Assembly: GCA_017991835.1 (NCBI GenBank)
Contig: JAGOPY010000012.1
Coordinates: 1 to 64,000 of the forward strand
DNA: 64,000 nt
Direction: 5' to 3'
DNA from: Bacteroidales bacterium
GTDB taxonomy: Bacteria > Bacteroidota > Bacteroidia > Bacteroidales > JAGOPY01
This document shows positions 19,108-28,026 of this stretch, one piece after another; the first letter of the stretch is position 1; each line of letters starts with the position of its first letter. The translations under genes were made by a program, and so were the position numbers. The notes below the pieces were generated by a model, which worked only from the letters and a program-made list of their open reading frames with translations, searched no databases and was not told the origin of the DNA.

Positions 19108-19605
19108 TTAAAGGTCGCTCCTGGCGGAGCTCAAGCGGTTTCCGACCACAAAGCGCACCGCCTCCATCGCCGGCTGATAAAACATCGATTTTTCTTTCAC
19201 TTCCGGTTTGATTACCTTCTGGCGGGTATCGTACTTCTCCACCAGGTAAAGCGCAACACAAACGATCACAACCCCTTTTATGATGCCGACGATAGCTCCG
19301 AGCAGTTTGTTCAGCCATCCCATCGCCATCAGGTCGACCGATTTTTCGACCAGCTTGCCGATCAGCCATACCGTGAACAGCACGACCAGGAAGATCAGGA
19401 TGTAGGCGACGATCCGGGTCCCTTTTTCTGAAAGGGAGAAATAATCCTGCATGAGCGCCTGCAGGTCGGCGGCAAAGTAGTAGGCGGCCAGTATCCCCAG
19501 CGCCATGCCGGCAAGGGTGGCCAGCTCGATGATGAGCCCCTTCATAAAACCGCGGATACAAAGCCAGACGATAGGTAGAAGAATGATAAAATCGAGGAGT
19601 GTCAT
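19108..19605 (-). CDS. CvpA family membrane protein
   Basis: 165 residues. The CvpA pattern is clear: MTLLDFIILLPIVWLCIRGFMKG at the N-terminus, then three more hydrophobic segments with LLGAIVGIIKGVVI, and a charged tail. The family is linked to colicin V production and, more generally, to envelope integrity; its biochemical role is not settled. The start at 19605 overlaps the stop of the ABC ATPase gene (ATGA) and replaces a longer frame that would run back into that gene. It is the third gene of an mlaE-mlaF-cvpA unit. Confidence 0.85.
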   Translation of the reverse strand: MTLLDFIILLPIVWLCIRGFMKGLIIELATLAGMALGILAAYYFAADLQALMQDYFSLSEKGTRIVAYILIFLVVLFTVWLIGKLVEKSVDLMAMGWLNKLLGAIVGIIKGVVIVCVALYLVEKYDTRQKVIKPEVKEKSMFYQPAMEAVRFVVGNRLSSARSDL

Positions 19606-20348
19606 CGCCTGATCCTGCGGGTTAGTTCGGTGGCGAAAATGAAGTCGTTCAGTTCCGGGTTGCCGGTATGAAGGATCTCGTGCCGGGTCCCGCTCCACCC
19701 GATCTTCCCCTGGTAAATGAAAGCGATCTTCTCGCCGATCATCAGCACCGAATTCATATCGTGTGTATTGATCACCGTGGTGGTGTTGAACTCCTCCGTT
19801 ATCTCTTTGATCAGTTCATCGATGACCCCGGAGGTGATCGGATCGAGGCCCGAATTGGGCTCGTCGCAGAACAAGTAACTGGGATTCAGGGAGATGGCCC
19901 TGGCTATGGCCACCCTTTTGATCATCCCGCCACTGAGTTCCGATGGCATCAGTTTGTTTCGACCCTCAAGGTGTACCCGTTCAAGGCAGAAATTCACCCG
20001 GTCGAGTTTTTCCGCCAGGCTCATTTTCGTAAACATGTTTAGCGGGAACATCACATTCTGTTCGACGGTCATGCTATCGAACAACGCACCGCCCTGGAAA
20101 AGCATCCCGATCTCCTGCCGGAGTTTTCGCTTTTCATTGATCCCCATGCTCAGAAAATCCCTGCCGTTGTAATGGATCTCCCCTTCGTCGGGTTGCAACA
20201 GGCCGACAATGCATTTCACCAGCACCGTTTTACCCGAGCCGCTCTGCCCGATGACCAGGTTGGTCTTCCCCTGTTCAAAAGTGAATGAAACGTCGTCGAG
20301 GACTTTGTTCTCGCCAAAGGTGAGCGATATGTTCCGGGCCTCGATCAT
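19602..20348 (-). CDS. mlaF: MlaF-type ABC transporter ATP-binding protein
   Basis: 248 residues with Walker A (GQSGSGKTV, about residue 35), the ABC signature LSGGMIKRVAIARA, Walker B YLFCDEPNSGLDP and the H-loop (NTHDMNSV). With the permease MlaE it forms the inner-membrane machine that moves phospholipids between the inner and outer membranes. Its start overlaps the mlaE stop (TGATG). No MCE-domain gene (mlaD) is adjacent; a CvpA gene takes that place. Confidence 0.9.
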   Translation of the reverse strand: MIEARNISLTFGENKVLDDVSFTFEQGKTNLVIGQSGSGKTVLVKCIVGLLQPDEGEIHYNGRDFLSMGINEKRKLRQEIGMLFQGGALFDSMTVEQNVMFPLNMFTKMSLAEKLDRVNFCLERVHLEGRNKLMPSELSGGMIKRVAIARAISLNPSYLFCDEPNSGLDPITSGVIDELIKEITEEFNTTTVINTHDMNSVLMIGEKIAFIYQGKIGWSGTRHEILHTGNPELNDFIFATELTRRIRR

Positions 20349-21079
20349 CAGAGCAGGATTTCGGTTAAAAGGAGGTTAAATAGAATGATGAGGATACTGC
20401 TCTGTACCACCGCTTTGGTACTGGCATTCCCGACCTCGAGGGCTCCGCCTTTGATGATGTATCCGTTAAAGCCCGATACGCTGACGATGATGAATGCAAA
20501 GATGACGGTTTTGATCAGCGCATAGCTGACCGACCAGGGTTCATACCAGGCCTGCAGGCCATCGACATATACGGTGAAAGAGGTCAGATCCAGCAACAGG
20601 CAGGCTACCAGCCCCCCGATCAGGCCGAGGAACATGCTCATGACGATCAGTACCGGGTTGAAGAGGATGGCGGCAATCATCTTCGGAAAAATCAGGTAAT
20701 TGGCACTGTTCACCCCCATAGTCTGCAACGCGTCGATCTGTTCGGTCACCCGCATCGTACCGATCTCGGAAGCAATCCGCGATCCCACTTTGCCAGCCAG
20801 GATCAGGCTGATGACGGTCGGTGCAAACTCGAGAATGACCGACTGCCTGACGGTAAACCCGATGATGATCGGCGATACCAGGGGGCTGTCGATATTGAAT
20901 GCCACCTGCATCGTGAGGACCGCCCCCATGAACAGGGAAATGATCGCCACGATCCCCATCGACTCCACGCCGATCTTCTGGAACTCGCTCATCAGCTGGT
21001 CCCAGAAAACACGCCACTTGGCCGGTTTTCTGAAGACCTGCGCCATGAGCAGAATATATTTTCCGAGTAGACTCACCAT
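20348..21079 (-). CDS. mlaE: MlaE-type ABC transporter permease
   Basis: 243 residues with about five transmembrane segments. Family blocks are present: MGAVLTMQVAFNID, the conserved EFAPTVISLILAGKVGSRIASE and IGTMRVTEQIDAL loop, and VSVSGFNGYIIKGGA. It is the lipid-transport permease partner of MlaF. ATG 21079 was chosen. A TTG six codons upstream is in frame, but it lies inside a heptad repeat array (CACTTTGAA type) that occupies the whole upstream region, so no promoter box can be identified. Confidence 0.9.
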   Translation of the reverse strand: MVSLLGKYILLMAQVFRKPAKWRVFWDQLMSEFQKIGVESMGIVAIISLFMGAVLTMQVAFNIDSPLVSPIIIGFTVRQSVILEFAPTVISLILAGKVGSRIASEIGTMRVTEQIDALQTMGVNSANYLIFPKMIAAILFNPVLIVMSMFLGLIGGLVACLLLDLTSFTVYVDGLQAWYEPWSVSYALIKTVIFAFIIVSVSGFNGYIIKGGALEVGNASTKAVVQSSILIILFNLLLTEILL

Positions 21080-21083
21080 AATG

Positions 21084-21232
21084 AGTTCAAAGTGCAAAGT
21101 TCAAAGTGCAAAGTTCCGGGTTCCAAGTTCCGGGTTCCGGGTTACGAGTTCCAGGTTCCGAGTTCCGAGTTCCAGGTTCCGAGTTCCGGGTTCCAGGTTC
21201 CGAGTTCCAGGTTAAAGTTCAAAGTTGAGCAA
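21084..21232. repeat. Long heptad array (RGTTCCR) upstream of mlaE
   Basis: About four TTCAAAG heptads are followed by some fifteen 7-bp units of the type GGTTCCG/AGTTCCA, ending in TTCAAAG again. The same GTTCCRG heptads lie in frame inside cysS (48.2 kb). Confidence 0.75.
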
Positions 21233-21330
21233 AGGATTTCGTTATCCGTAATTTCAAAATTACAAAATATTGCATATGGTCAGGATAACAATTTTTGTAA
21301 CCTTTGCCCGTTATTTTGATTTGGTACCGA

Positions 21331-21537
21331 ATGAAACGCTCACGGATTACAACATTATTACTGATAGTCATCTTACTGGCCCTGATCGCAGGTTCGTGTG
21401 CATCGGGCCGTTCGCCGGTGCGCCATTACAAACCAAAAAGGCCCGGAGGATGCGATTGTTCCCGCTGGTCGTACCATCAACCTTCAAATCCGAATTTATT
21501 TTATGCCGGTGAAGAAAACGCTTCGGGAAGGGCTTAG
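21331..21537 (+). CDS. Small lipoprotein
   Basis: 68 residues. The N-terminus is charged and then hydrophobic (MKRSRITTLLLIVILLALIAGSC), and the lipobox cysteine follows LIAGS. After it comes a short Arg/Lys-rich tail with the distinctive CDCSRW segment. Its last 35 bases overlap the start of the SprT-like gene in another frame. The function is unknown; its size and lipobox make it a probable envelope lipoprotein rather than noise. A near-consensus box (AACCTTTG) lies just upstream. Confidence 0.6.
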   Translation: MKRSRITTLLLIVILLALIAGSCASGRSPVRHYKPKRPGGCDCSRWSYHQPSNPNLFYAGEENASGRA

Positions 21538-22123
21538 CGAATATTTACCCGAAAAAGCGCTGGATGTGGTGATGGAGTGGATAGGGACAAGGCCGATCCA
21601 TGTAAAAGTGACCCGAAACCGTAGCAGCAAGCTGGGCGATTTCCGCCCGCCGCAGCACGACCGGATCAACCGGATCTCCCTGAATGCCGGGATGAACCCG
21701 TATGAATTCCTCATCACCTTTACGCATGAGATTGCCCATATGCTCACCTGGGAAAAATACGGCCGAAAAGTGCAGCCTCACGGTTCAGCCTGGAAAGGGC
21801 AATATGCCGCCCTCCTGGAAGAACTTATCGTGAAAGACATTTTTCCCCCGGATATCCGGAAAATCGTTGTCCACCAGGTAAGAAACCCCAAAGCGACCAG
21901 CAAATGCGACATTATGCTGACGCGGGCACTCCAGCCGCACGATGAAGAACCGCAGGGCATCTTCCTGGAAGATCTCCCCATGGGCGCCAGCTTCCGGATG
22001 CAGAACGGCCGTCGCTTTATCAAACAGGACAGGCTCCGCAAATGGTACCGCTGCCTCAGCCTCGACAACCGCAGGCTTTACCGCATCAGCCCGGTAGCAA
22101 GGGTGATACCGGAGGTTATTTAG
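21503..22123 (+). CDS. SprT-like zinc metalloprotease-fold protein
   Basis: 206 residues. The SprT-like motif HEIAHMLTWEKYG contains HExxH; with the later HGSAWKGQY it forms the zinc site expected of the SprT/Spartan family. The C-terminal half carries C...C-type positions around MLTRALQPHDEE that could be a weak zinc ribbon. Substrates of bacterial members are unknown; Spartan relatives cleave DNA-protein crosslinks. ATG 21503 gives a normal N-terminus and overlaps the upstream lipoprotein gene, suggesting coupled translation. manC follows 77 bp downstream with its own promoter. Confidence 0.8.
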   Translation: MPVKKTLREGLSEYLPEKALDVVMEWIGTRPIHVKVTRNRSSKLGDFRPPQHDRINRISLNAGMNPYEFLITFTHEIAHMLTWEKYGRKVQPHGSAWKGQYAALLEELIVKDIFPPDIRKIVVHQVRNPKATSKCDIMLTRALQPHDEEPQGIFLEDLPMGASFRMQNGRRFIKQDRLRKWYRCLSLDNRRLYRISPVARVIPEVI

Positions 22124-22134
22124 CTTAAGTTTTA

Positions 22135-22142
22135 TACATTTG
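22135..22142 (+). promoter_or_regulatory. Promoter -7 box of manC
   Basis: Reads TACATTTG, 58 bp before the manC ATG; a palindrome and a heptad array lie in the leader. Confidence 0.55.
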
Positions 22143-22160
22143 CAGGGAAAATGATCCTTC

Positions 22161-22177
22161 GTCCCGCATTGCGGGAC
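22161..22177. repeat. Palindrome GTCCCGC-ATT-GCGGGAC
   Basis: A perfect 7-bp-arm hairpin in the manC leader, directly followed by the GACTARC heptad array. Confidence 0.55.
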
Positions 22178-22212
22178 TCAGGACTAGCGACCAACGACTA
22201 ATGACTAACAAC
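22176..22212. repeat. GACTAAC heptad array running into manC
   Basis: Units GACTAGC, GACCAAC, GACTAAT and GACTAAC are contiguous. The manC ATG and its codons 2-4 (Thr-Asn-Asn) fall inside the last units. Confidence 0.55.
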
Positions 22213-23289
22213 TATTGTATCATCATGGCCGGGGGGGTCGGGAGCCGCTTCTGGCCCATGAGCCGGAGCTCCCGCCCAAAGCAATTCATTGATATCCTGA
22301 GTACCGGTTCGTCGCTGATCCAGCAGACCTACCAGCGGTTTATGGGGATCTGCCCTCCTGAAAACGTTTTCATCGTGACCCATGAGTTCTACAAGGAGCA
22401 GATCATGGAGCAGTTGCCCGGCCTGACCGAAGATCAGATACTGCTGGAGCCGTCGCGGAGGAACACAGCCCCGTGCATTGCTTATGCAGCCTATAAGATC
22501 CTCCAACGGAATCCCAATGCCAACCTGGTCGTCGCCCCTTCCGATCACCTCATCCTGAAAGAAGAGATCTTCCGGGAAAAAATTAAAACTGCCCTCCGCG
22601 CAGCAGAAACAAATCCCTGGCTGATCACTTTGGGGATCAAACCATCGCGGCCCGATACCGGATACGGATATATCCAGTTCAATACGGAACTTCACGACGA
22701 CCAATACCCGGCACTGCATAAAGTGAAGACATTCACCGAAAAGCCCAGCCACGAACTGGCGGTGACATTCCTCGAAAGCGGGGAATTTCTCTGGAACTCA
22801 GGCATTTTCATCTGGTCGCTCAAAAGCCTGCTTAAGGCTTTTCAAGATCATCTTCCCGATACCGGTCTTCTTTTTCAAAAAGGCAAAGACAAATATTTCA
22901 CCGACCAGGAGGCCGCTTTCATCAAAGACACCTATGCTGTCTGCAAAAGCATCTCGATCGACTACGGCATCATGGAAAAAGCTTCCAACGTGTATGTGAT
23001 CGAATCCGATTTCGGCTGGTCCGACCTGGGCACCTGGGGCTCACTGCATGATATCCGGGATAAAGACGACCGTAAAAATGCCATTTCCGGGAAAAATGTG
23101 CTGACCTATGATTCGTCGGGCTGTATCATCCACATGCCTGCCGAAAAGCTGGTGGTGCTGCAGGGCCTGGATGATTATATCGTTGTGGAAGATGATGATA
23201 TCCTGCTGGTCTGCCGGAAAAAAGATGAACAGAAACTCCGCCAGATCGTCGACGATGTGAAGCTGAAGAAAGGAGAGAGGTTTGTTTAG
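22201..23289 (+). CDS. manC: Mannose-1-phosphate guanylyltransferase
   Basis: 362 residues. It makes GDP-mannose from mannose-1-phosphate and GTP for surface glycans. The nucleotidyltransferase signature MAGGVGSRFWPMSR is at the N-terminus, with FTEKPS and LWNSGIFIW in the middle. There is no fused phosphomannose isomerase domain, as in the short ManC form. The first few residues (MTNN) are encoded by the heptad array; the ATG at residue 9 (MAGGVG) is too close to the signature to be the start. Confidence 0.9.
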   Translation: MTNNYCIIMAGGVGSRFWPMSRSSRPKQFIDILSTGSSLIQQTYQRFMGICPPENVFIVTHEFYKEQIMEQLPGLTEDQILLEPSRRNTAPCIAYAAYKILQRNPNANLVVAPSDHLILKEEIFREKIKTALRAAETNPWLITLGIKPSRPDTGYGYIQFNTELHDDQYPALHKVKTFTEKPSHELAVTFLESGEFLWNSGIFIWSLKSLLKAFQDHLPDTGLLFQKGKDKYFTDQEAAFIKDTYAVCKSISIDYGIMEKASNVYVIESDFGWSDLGTWGSLHDIRDKDDRKNAISGKNVLTYDSSGCIIHMPAEKLVVLQGLDDYIVVEDDDILLVCRKKDEQKLRQIVDDVKLKKGERFV

Positions 23290-23301
23290 CTGGACAGCCT
23301 G

Positions 23302-23320
23302 TCCCGAGCGAAGCGAGGGA
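23302..23320. repeat. Palindrome with GCGAAGC core
   Basis: TCCC-GA-GC-GAA-GC-GA-GGGA: the same stem, GA/GA, stem, GAA-loop design as at 7338-7360, and again inside GGACAG octads. Confidence 0.5.
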
Positions 23321-23432
23321 TTGGACAGTTGGACAGTTGGACAGTTGGACAGTTGGACAGTTTAACAATTTAACAGTTTAACAATTTACCAGTTTAACAA
23401 TTTACCAGTTTAACAATAGTACAATAGAACAA
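23320..23432. repeat. Octad arrays (GGACAGTT, then TTTAACAA) upstream of the S46 peptidase
   Basis: Four GGACAGTT units are followed by about ten TTTAACAA/TTTACCAG units that end exactly at the peptidase ATG. They fill the whole manC-peptidase gap. Confidence 0.7.
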
Positions 23433-25654
23433 TGAAAAAACTTACATTATTACTTGCAGCCGGCCTTTTGTCATTTAACATGGCTTTGAGAGCCGACGAA
23501 GGGATGTGGATCCCCATGCTGGTCGACCGGCTGAATTACGAAGACATGCAGAAGCTCGGCCTCAAGCTTACGGCTGATGAAATCTATAACATCAATCAAT
23601 CGAGCCTGAAAGACGCCATCGTCATTTTCGGGCGGGGATGCACCGGCGAGATCATCTCCGACCAGGGCCTGCTCATCACCAACCATCACTGCGGCTATGG
23701 CCAGATCCAGGCGCAGAGCTCCGTTGAGCACGACTACCTCACCGACGGTTTCTGGGCCATGAGCCTGGAGGAAGAGCTGCCCAACCCGGAGCTCACCGTG
23801 CAGTTCCTCGTGAGGATCGAAGACGTGAGCGAAGCGGTAAACAGCCAGCTTACGGCCGATATGACCGAAGAGGCGCGGTCGGCTAAGATTCAGGCCGTTT
23901 CCGATGAACTCATCAAAAAAGCCACTGACGGCACCATCTACAATGCCGGCGTCAGGAGCTTTTTCGGCGGGAATGAGTTCTACCTGTTTGTTTATGAGAC
24001 GTATAAAGATGTCAGGCTCGTCGGGGCGCCCCCTTCGGCGATCGGTAAATTCGGCGGCGACACCGACAACTGGATGTGGCCACGGCATACGGGCGACTTC
24101 TCCATGTTCCGTGTTTATGCCGGCCCCGACGGAAAACCCGCCGATTATTCGAAAGACAATATCCCGCTGAAACCGAAACATTACCTTCCGGTCTCCATCG
24201 GCGGCTACAAGGAGGGCGATTATGCCATGATCATGGGCTACCCGGGCAGCACCGACCGCTATCTTTCGTCGTGGGGCGTGCAGATGGCCATCAACACCTC
24301 CAACCCGGCCATCGTGAAGATCAGGCAGGAAAAGCTCGATATCATGGACGCCGAAATGGTGAACAGCGACGCCGTCCGCATCCAGTATGCCAGCAAATAC
24401 GCCCGCATCTCCAACTACTGGAAGTATTTCATCGGCCAGACCAAAGGACTGAAACGGCTCGATGTCTATGATAAAAAAGTGGCGATCGAAAACGATTTCC
24501 GCGACTGGGTGGGCCAGGATGCCGCCAGGAAAGAGAAGTACGGAAGTGCACTCACTTTAATCGAAGAGTCCTATCAAACCATCTCCAAATACGCCCTTGC
24601 CAACATGTATTACCGGGAGGCAGGCTTGCGCGGACCGGAGATCATCTCCCTTGCCGGATCATTCAAGGGCCTCGCCGATGAATTAGCCAAAGAAACACCC
24701 GACCAGGAAAAGATCGGGAAAATGAAAGCCAGCCTGAAAGCCCAGTCCGACGCCTATTTCAAAGATTACTACGAGCCGATCGACCGGAAGACCTTCGCTT
24801 CGATGATGAAGATGTTCAACGAAGATGTCGCTTGCGACCAGAAACCCGAATTCCTCTCCCTGATGATGAAGAAATACAAAGGTTGCTTTAAGGAATATGC
24901 GGATGCCGTTTTTGATAAATCCATCTTTACCACTGCCGCAAAGGTCAATGCTTTCATCGAAAACCCTGTTCTGAAAACATTGCAGAAAGACCCGGCATAC
25001 CAGGCCTTCATCGCTTTTTATGAAAAATATATGGAGATCCAGAAAGCCACGGGCGCATCGTACACGCAACTTGCAAAAGGAAACCGGCTGTTCATCGCCG
25101 GATTGCGCGAGATGAACCCCGACCGGAAATACGCCCCGGACGCCAATTCGACCATGCGACTGACCTACGGGACCATCCAGGGATATAATCCCGCCGATGC
25201 GGTTTATTACGAATATTTTACTACTCTCGACGGCGTCATAGAGAAAGAGGACCCCGACAACAGCGATTTCATCGTACCCGAAAGGCTGAAAACCCTTTAT
25301 GAAAAGAAAGATTTCGGTCCCTATGCCGAGAACGGAACGATCCGGACCTGCTTCCTGTCGAACCACGACATCACCGGCGGCAACTCGGGAAGCCCGGTGA
25401 TCAATGCCTACGGCGAACTGATCGGGCTGGCTTTCGACGGCAACTGGGAAGCCATGAGCGGCGATATCGCCTTCGAGCCCGACTACCAGCGGACCATCAG
25501 CGTCGACATCCGGTATGTCCTGTTCATTATCGACAAGTATGCCGGCGCAAAGAACCTGATCGACGAAATGACCATTGTCAGGAAATTCAGGATGCCGCGA
25601 GCGGACTTCAAAGCCATCACCGGTATCGCTGCCCCCTTGGAACTGGTGAAATAA
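23432..25654 (+). CDS. S46 family dipeptidyl-peptidase (DPP7/DPP11 type)
   Basis: 740 residues with a signal peptide (to about 20). The serine-protease triad is readable: His85 in ITNHHCGYG, Asp in GDTDNWMWPRHTGDF (about 227) and Ser in GGNSGSPV (about 650). These enzymes remove dipeptides from oligopeptide N-termini in the periplasm and feed amino-acid catabolism. Position +18 from the nucleophile, which in Porphyromonas separates DPP11 (Arg) from DPP7 (Gly), is Gly here (LAFDGNW), so DPP7-like preference for hydrophobic P1 residues is inferred. CYTH and MutS-like genes follow at short spacing. Confidence 0.92.
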   Translation: MKKLTLLLAAGLLSFNMALRADEGMWIPMLVDRLNYEDMQKLGLKLTADEIYNINQSSLKDAIVIFGRGCTGEIISDQGLLITNHHCGYGQIQAQSSVEHDYLTDGFWAMSLEEELPNPELTVQFLVRIEDVSEAVNSQLTADMTEEARSAKIQAVSDELIKKATDGTIYNAGVRSFFGGNEFYLFVYETYKDVRLVGAPPSAIGKFGGDTDNWMWPRHTGDFSMFRVYAGPDGKPADYSKDNIPLKPKHYLPVSIGGYKEGDYAMIMGYPGSTDRYLSSWGVQMAINTSNPAIVKIRQEKLDIMDAEMVNSDAVRIQYASKYARISNYWKYFIGQTKGLKRLDVYDKKVAIENDFRDWVGQDAARKEKYGSALTLIEESYQTISKYALANMYYREAGLRGPEIISLAGSFKGLADELAKETPDQEKIGKMKASLKAQSDAYFKDYYEPIDRKTFASMMKMFNEDVACDQKPEFLSLMMKKYKGCFKEYADAVFDKSIFTTAAKVNAFIENPVLKTLQKDPAYQAFIAFYEKYMEIQKATGASYTQLAKGNRLFIAGLREMNPDRKYAPDANSTMRLTYGTIQGYNPADAVYYEYFTTLDGVIEKEDPDNSDFIVPERLKTLYEKKDFGPYAENGTIRTCFLSNHDITGGNSGSPVINAYGELIGLAFDGNWEAMSGDIAFEPDYQRTISVDIRYVLFIIDKYAGAKNLIDEMTIVRKFRMPRADFKAITGIAAPLELVK

Positions 25655-25664
25655 CACCCGCCAA

Positions 25665-26135
25665 ATGGCTTTAGAGATCGAACGGAAATTCCTGGTAAAG
25701 AGCCGGACATTCCGGCAACTGGCCAGACCCATCCACATTCATCAGGGTTTCCTGAGCACCGACAAAGAGCGGGTGGTCAGGGTCAGGATCCAGGGGAAGC
25801 TGGCCTTTCTTACCGTGAAAGGCAGCTCGCAAGGCATAGCCCGGGCTGAATATGAGTACCGCATTCCCGTCGACGATGCCCGCTATATGCTGAACAACCT
25901 CTGCCTTCGACCGACGATCGAAAAAAACCGCTACCGGATCAACGTGGAGGGCCTTACCTGGGAGGTCGATGAGTTTCTGGGAGAGAACGAGGGGCTTTGC
26001 ATAGCCGAGATCGAACTCGACAGCCCGGGGCAGAAGTTTCCTTTACCCGAGTGGATCGGGGCGGAGGTAACGAACGATCCGAGGTATTACAACACCTGGC
26101 TCGTAAAAAATCCATACAAGACCTGGGATAAATGA
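25665..26135 (+). CDS. CYTH domain protein (inorganic triphosphatase family)
   Basis: 156 residues beginning with the EIERKFLV signature (ExExK) of CYTH proteins. Paired charged residues along the tunnel follow (VRVRIQGKLAFLTVKG, EYEYRIP, EKNRYRI, WEVDEFLGEN, AEIELDS). Bacterial members hydrolyse tripolyphosphate or related triphosphates. It starts 10 bp after the peptidase stop, and its own stop overlaps the start of the MutS-like gene (ATGA). Confidence 0.88.
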   Translation: MALEIERKFLVKSRTFRQLARPIHIHQGFLSTDKERVVRVRIQGKLAFLTVKGSSQGIARAEYEYRIPVDDARYMLNNLCLRPTIEKNRYRINVEGLTWEVDEFLGENEGLCIAEIELDSPGQKFPLPEWIGAEVTNDPRYYNTWLVKNPYKTWDK

Positions 26136-27934
26136 TAAAGCATCATGATCCCGGCAGGTATTACCAGGACCGGCTGGAGCTTTTCCAGGCAAAAGCAGCC
26201 CGGCTGAAGGGCCTTCTCCGGAAGCTGGCTTTTACCCGGCTGGCTATATTCCTTTTGACCGTTATCCTGGTCTATGCTTTCCATTCGCATGGTTTCGGCG
26301 TTATGGCCTGGATTGCCATTGCCGGCATCTTTGCTTTTTTGCTGACATTCAGGAAATATCTAGCCGGACAGCAAGCGCTCAGGCATGCAGAGAACATGGT
26401 GGAAATAAATGCCGCCGAGATCAAAGTACTGGAAGGCGATTATGCCGGTTTTGAGGATGGCGCCGACCATGCCGATCCGGAGCATCCCTTCACTTCCGAT
26501 CTTGACATCTTCGGCCCCGGCAGCCTGTTCCAGTACCTGAACCGGACCGCAACCCGCTCCGGAAGAGAAGTGCTGGCCGCCTGGCTTAAGGATCCGCTGA
26601 TGGATGAAACTGCTATCCGGAGCCGGCAGGAGGCTGTGGCTGAGATGGCCGGCGAACCGGACTGGAGGCAGGAATTCCGGGCAACCGGTTATATGGACAA
26701 AGAACATCCGACCGATAAAGCGGAACTCCTGGCCTGGGTGAGAGAACCCGCCCTGTTCGGTCACTGGAGATTCAGGCTGTTTGTCATCCTGGTCCCTATC
26801 CTTACCTCATTGGTGATTCTGCTTGCAGCGCTGTCGGTGATCCCGCCGGTGGTCATCCTGCTTTACCATGCCGTTCCATTTGGAATATTAGGAATTTTCG
26901 GCAAAACGATCCTGAGAAAATACCGGATGTTATCGAGCAAATCCGACATTGTGATGAAGTATTCCCGGCTGCTGTCGATGCTGGAGGACAGGTCGTTCAA
27001 CAGCAGCCGCATGCAGGCGCTGGTCGCCGGGTTGCATGGGAAAAGCGGCAAACCCGGACGGTCGGTGAAGAAGCTGGCCGGCATCCTGAACCTGTTCGAA
27101 GCCCGCAACAACATGATCGTCGGTTATTTCCTGAATCTCTTTTTCCTGTGGGATATCGTGATGGTGCGGCGGCTGGAGAAGTGGCAGGCCGTGCACCGGG
27201 ATGAGCTCCCGCGCTGGCTGGAGATCCTGGGCGAAACAGACGCCCTCTGCAGTCTGTCCAATTTCCGGTTCAACCATCCCGAAAGCATTTTCCCCGTAAT
27301 CAGCCAGGATGACACAGCCCTCGATGCTGACGAAATATGCCATCCCCTTATCTCCACAGGCGCTTGTGTCGGCAATCCCGCTAACATCTTAAGCCGCAGG
27401 TATTTCACCATTGTCACCGGCGCTAACATGGCCGGCAAGAGCACCTATCTGCGGACCGTCGGCGTGAACCTGGTTCTGGCTATGGCCGGCAGCGCGGTGA
27501 CGGCCAGAGAGATGACGTTCAGGCCCATAGCGTTTGTCACCAGTTTCCTTACCACCGACTCGTTGCAGAAGAACGAGTCGTATTTCTATGCCGAGCTGAA
27601 GCGGTTGAAGTACATCGTTGAGCGGCTGGAAAACGGCGAAAGGCTCGTGATCCTGCTCGACGAGATCCTTAAGGGGACCAATTCGCGCGACAAGCAGAGC
27701 GGCAGCATCGCCCTGATCGAGAAGATGTTGCGTTACGGCGCCTCGGGCATGATCGCCACGCACGACCTGGCGCTGGGAGAGCTCGAGAAGGGCTATCCCG
27801 GCGAAGTGGTGAACAAGAGTTTTGAAGTGGTGATTGAAGATGACCGGCTCGTGTTTGATTACAAGCTGAAAGACGGCATTGCGCGGCAGATGAATGCCAC
27901 GTTCCTGATGCGGAAGATGGGGATAACGGATTAG
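26132..27934 (+). CDS. Membrane-anchored MutS-like ATPase
   Basis: 600 residues. Two membrane segments lie near the N-terminus (about 32-75) and two in the middle (about 215-260). They bracket a MutS domain III-like lever region (FGPGSLFQYLNRTATRSGREVL, typical MutS clamp-core sequence). The C-terminal MutS ATPase has Walker A TGANMAGKST (about 429-438) and Walker B LVILLDEILKGTNSRD (about 505-520), plus the late ATHDLALGELE switch. The mismatch-recognition domain I is absent. It resembles the uncharacterised MutS-related membrane family of Bacteroidota. Its function is unknown and mismatch repair is unlikely. Confidence 0.8.
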   Translation: MIKHHDPGRYYQDRLELFQAKAARLKGLLRKLAFTRLAIFLLTVILVYAFHSHGFGVMAWIAIAGIFAFLLTFRKYLAGQQALRHAENMVEINAAEIKVLEGDYAGFEDGADHADPEHPFTSDLDIFGPGSLFQYLNRTATRSGREVLAAWLKDPLMDETAIRSRQEAVAEMAGEPDWRQEFRATGYMDKEHPTDKAELLAWVREPALFGHWRFRLFVILVPILTSLVILLAALSVIPPVVILLYHAVPFGILGIFGKTILRKYRMLSSKSDIVMKYSRLLSMLEDRSFNSSRMQALVAGLHGKSGKPGRSVKKLAGILNLFEARNNMIVGYFLNLFFLWDIVMVRRLEKWQAVHRDELPRWLEILGETDALCSLSNFRFNHPESIFPVISQDDTALDADEICHPLISTGACVGNPANILSRRYFTIVTGANMAGKSTYLRTVGVNLVLAMAGSAVTAREMTFRPIAFVTSFLTTDSLQKNESYFYAELKRLKYIVERLENGERLVILLDEILKGTNSRDKQSGSIALIEKMLRYGASGMIATHDLALGELEKGYPGEVVNKSFEVVIEDDRLVFDYKLKDGIARQMNATFLMRKMGITD

Positions 27935-28012
27935 TGGACTTCGCGTCATTAGCTTCGCGTCCATAAGCTTCGCGTCATTAGCTCACTTCGTTCGCGTCAT
28001 TAGGTAGTCAGA
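27932..28012. repeat. CTTCGCGTCATTAG direct repeats
   Basis: A 14-bp unit (CTTCGCGTCATTAG) is repeated about three times right after the MutS-like stop. A further hairpin follows that reads GC-GA-AC-GAA-GT-GA-GC on the minus strand. Confidence 0.55.
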
Positions 28013-28026
28013 AGGTGGTAATAGGT

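Noticed and set aside
19606..19698. N-terminal extension of the CvpA protein
   Set aside because: It lies inside the end of mlaF in another frame; the ATGA overlap start gives the normal CvpA N-terminus.
24683..25738. Minus-strand frame of 351 codons opposite the S46 peptidase
   Set aside because: The plus strand encodes the catalytic Ser region of the peptidase; no motif on the minus strand.
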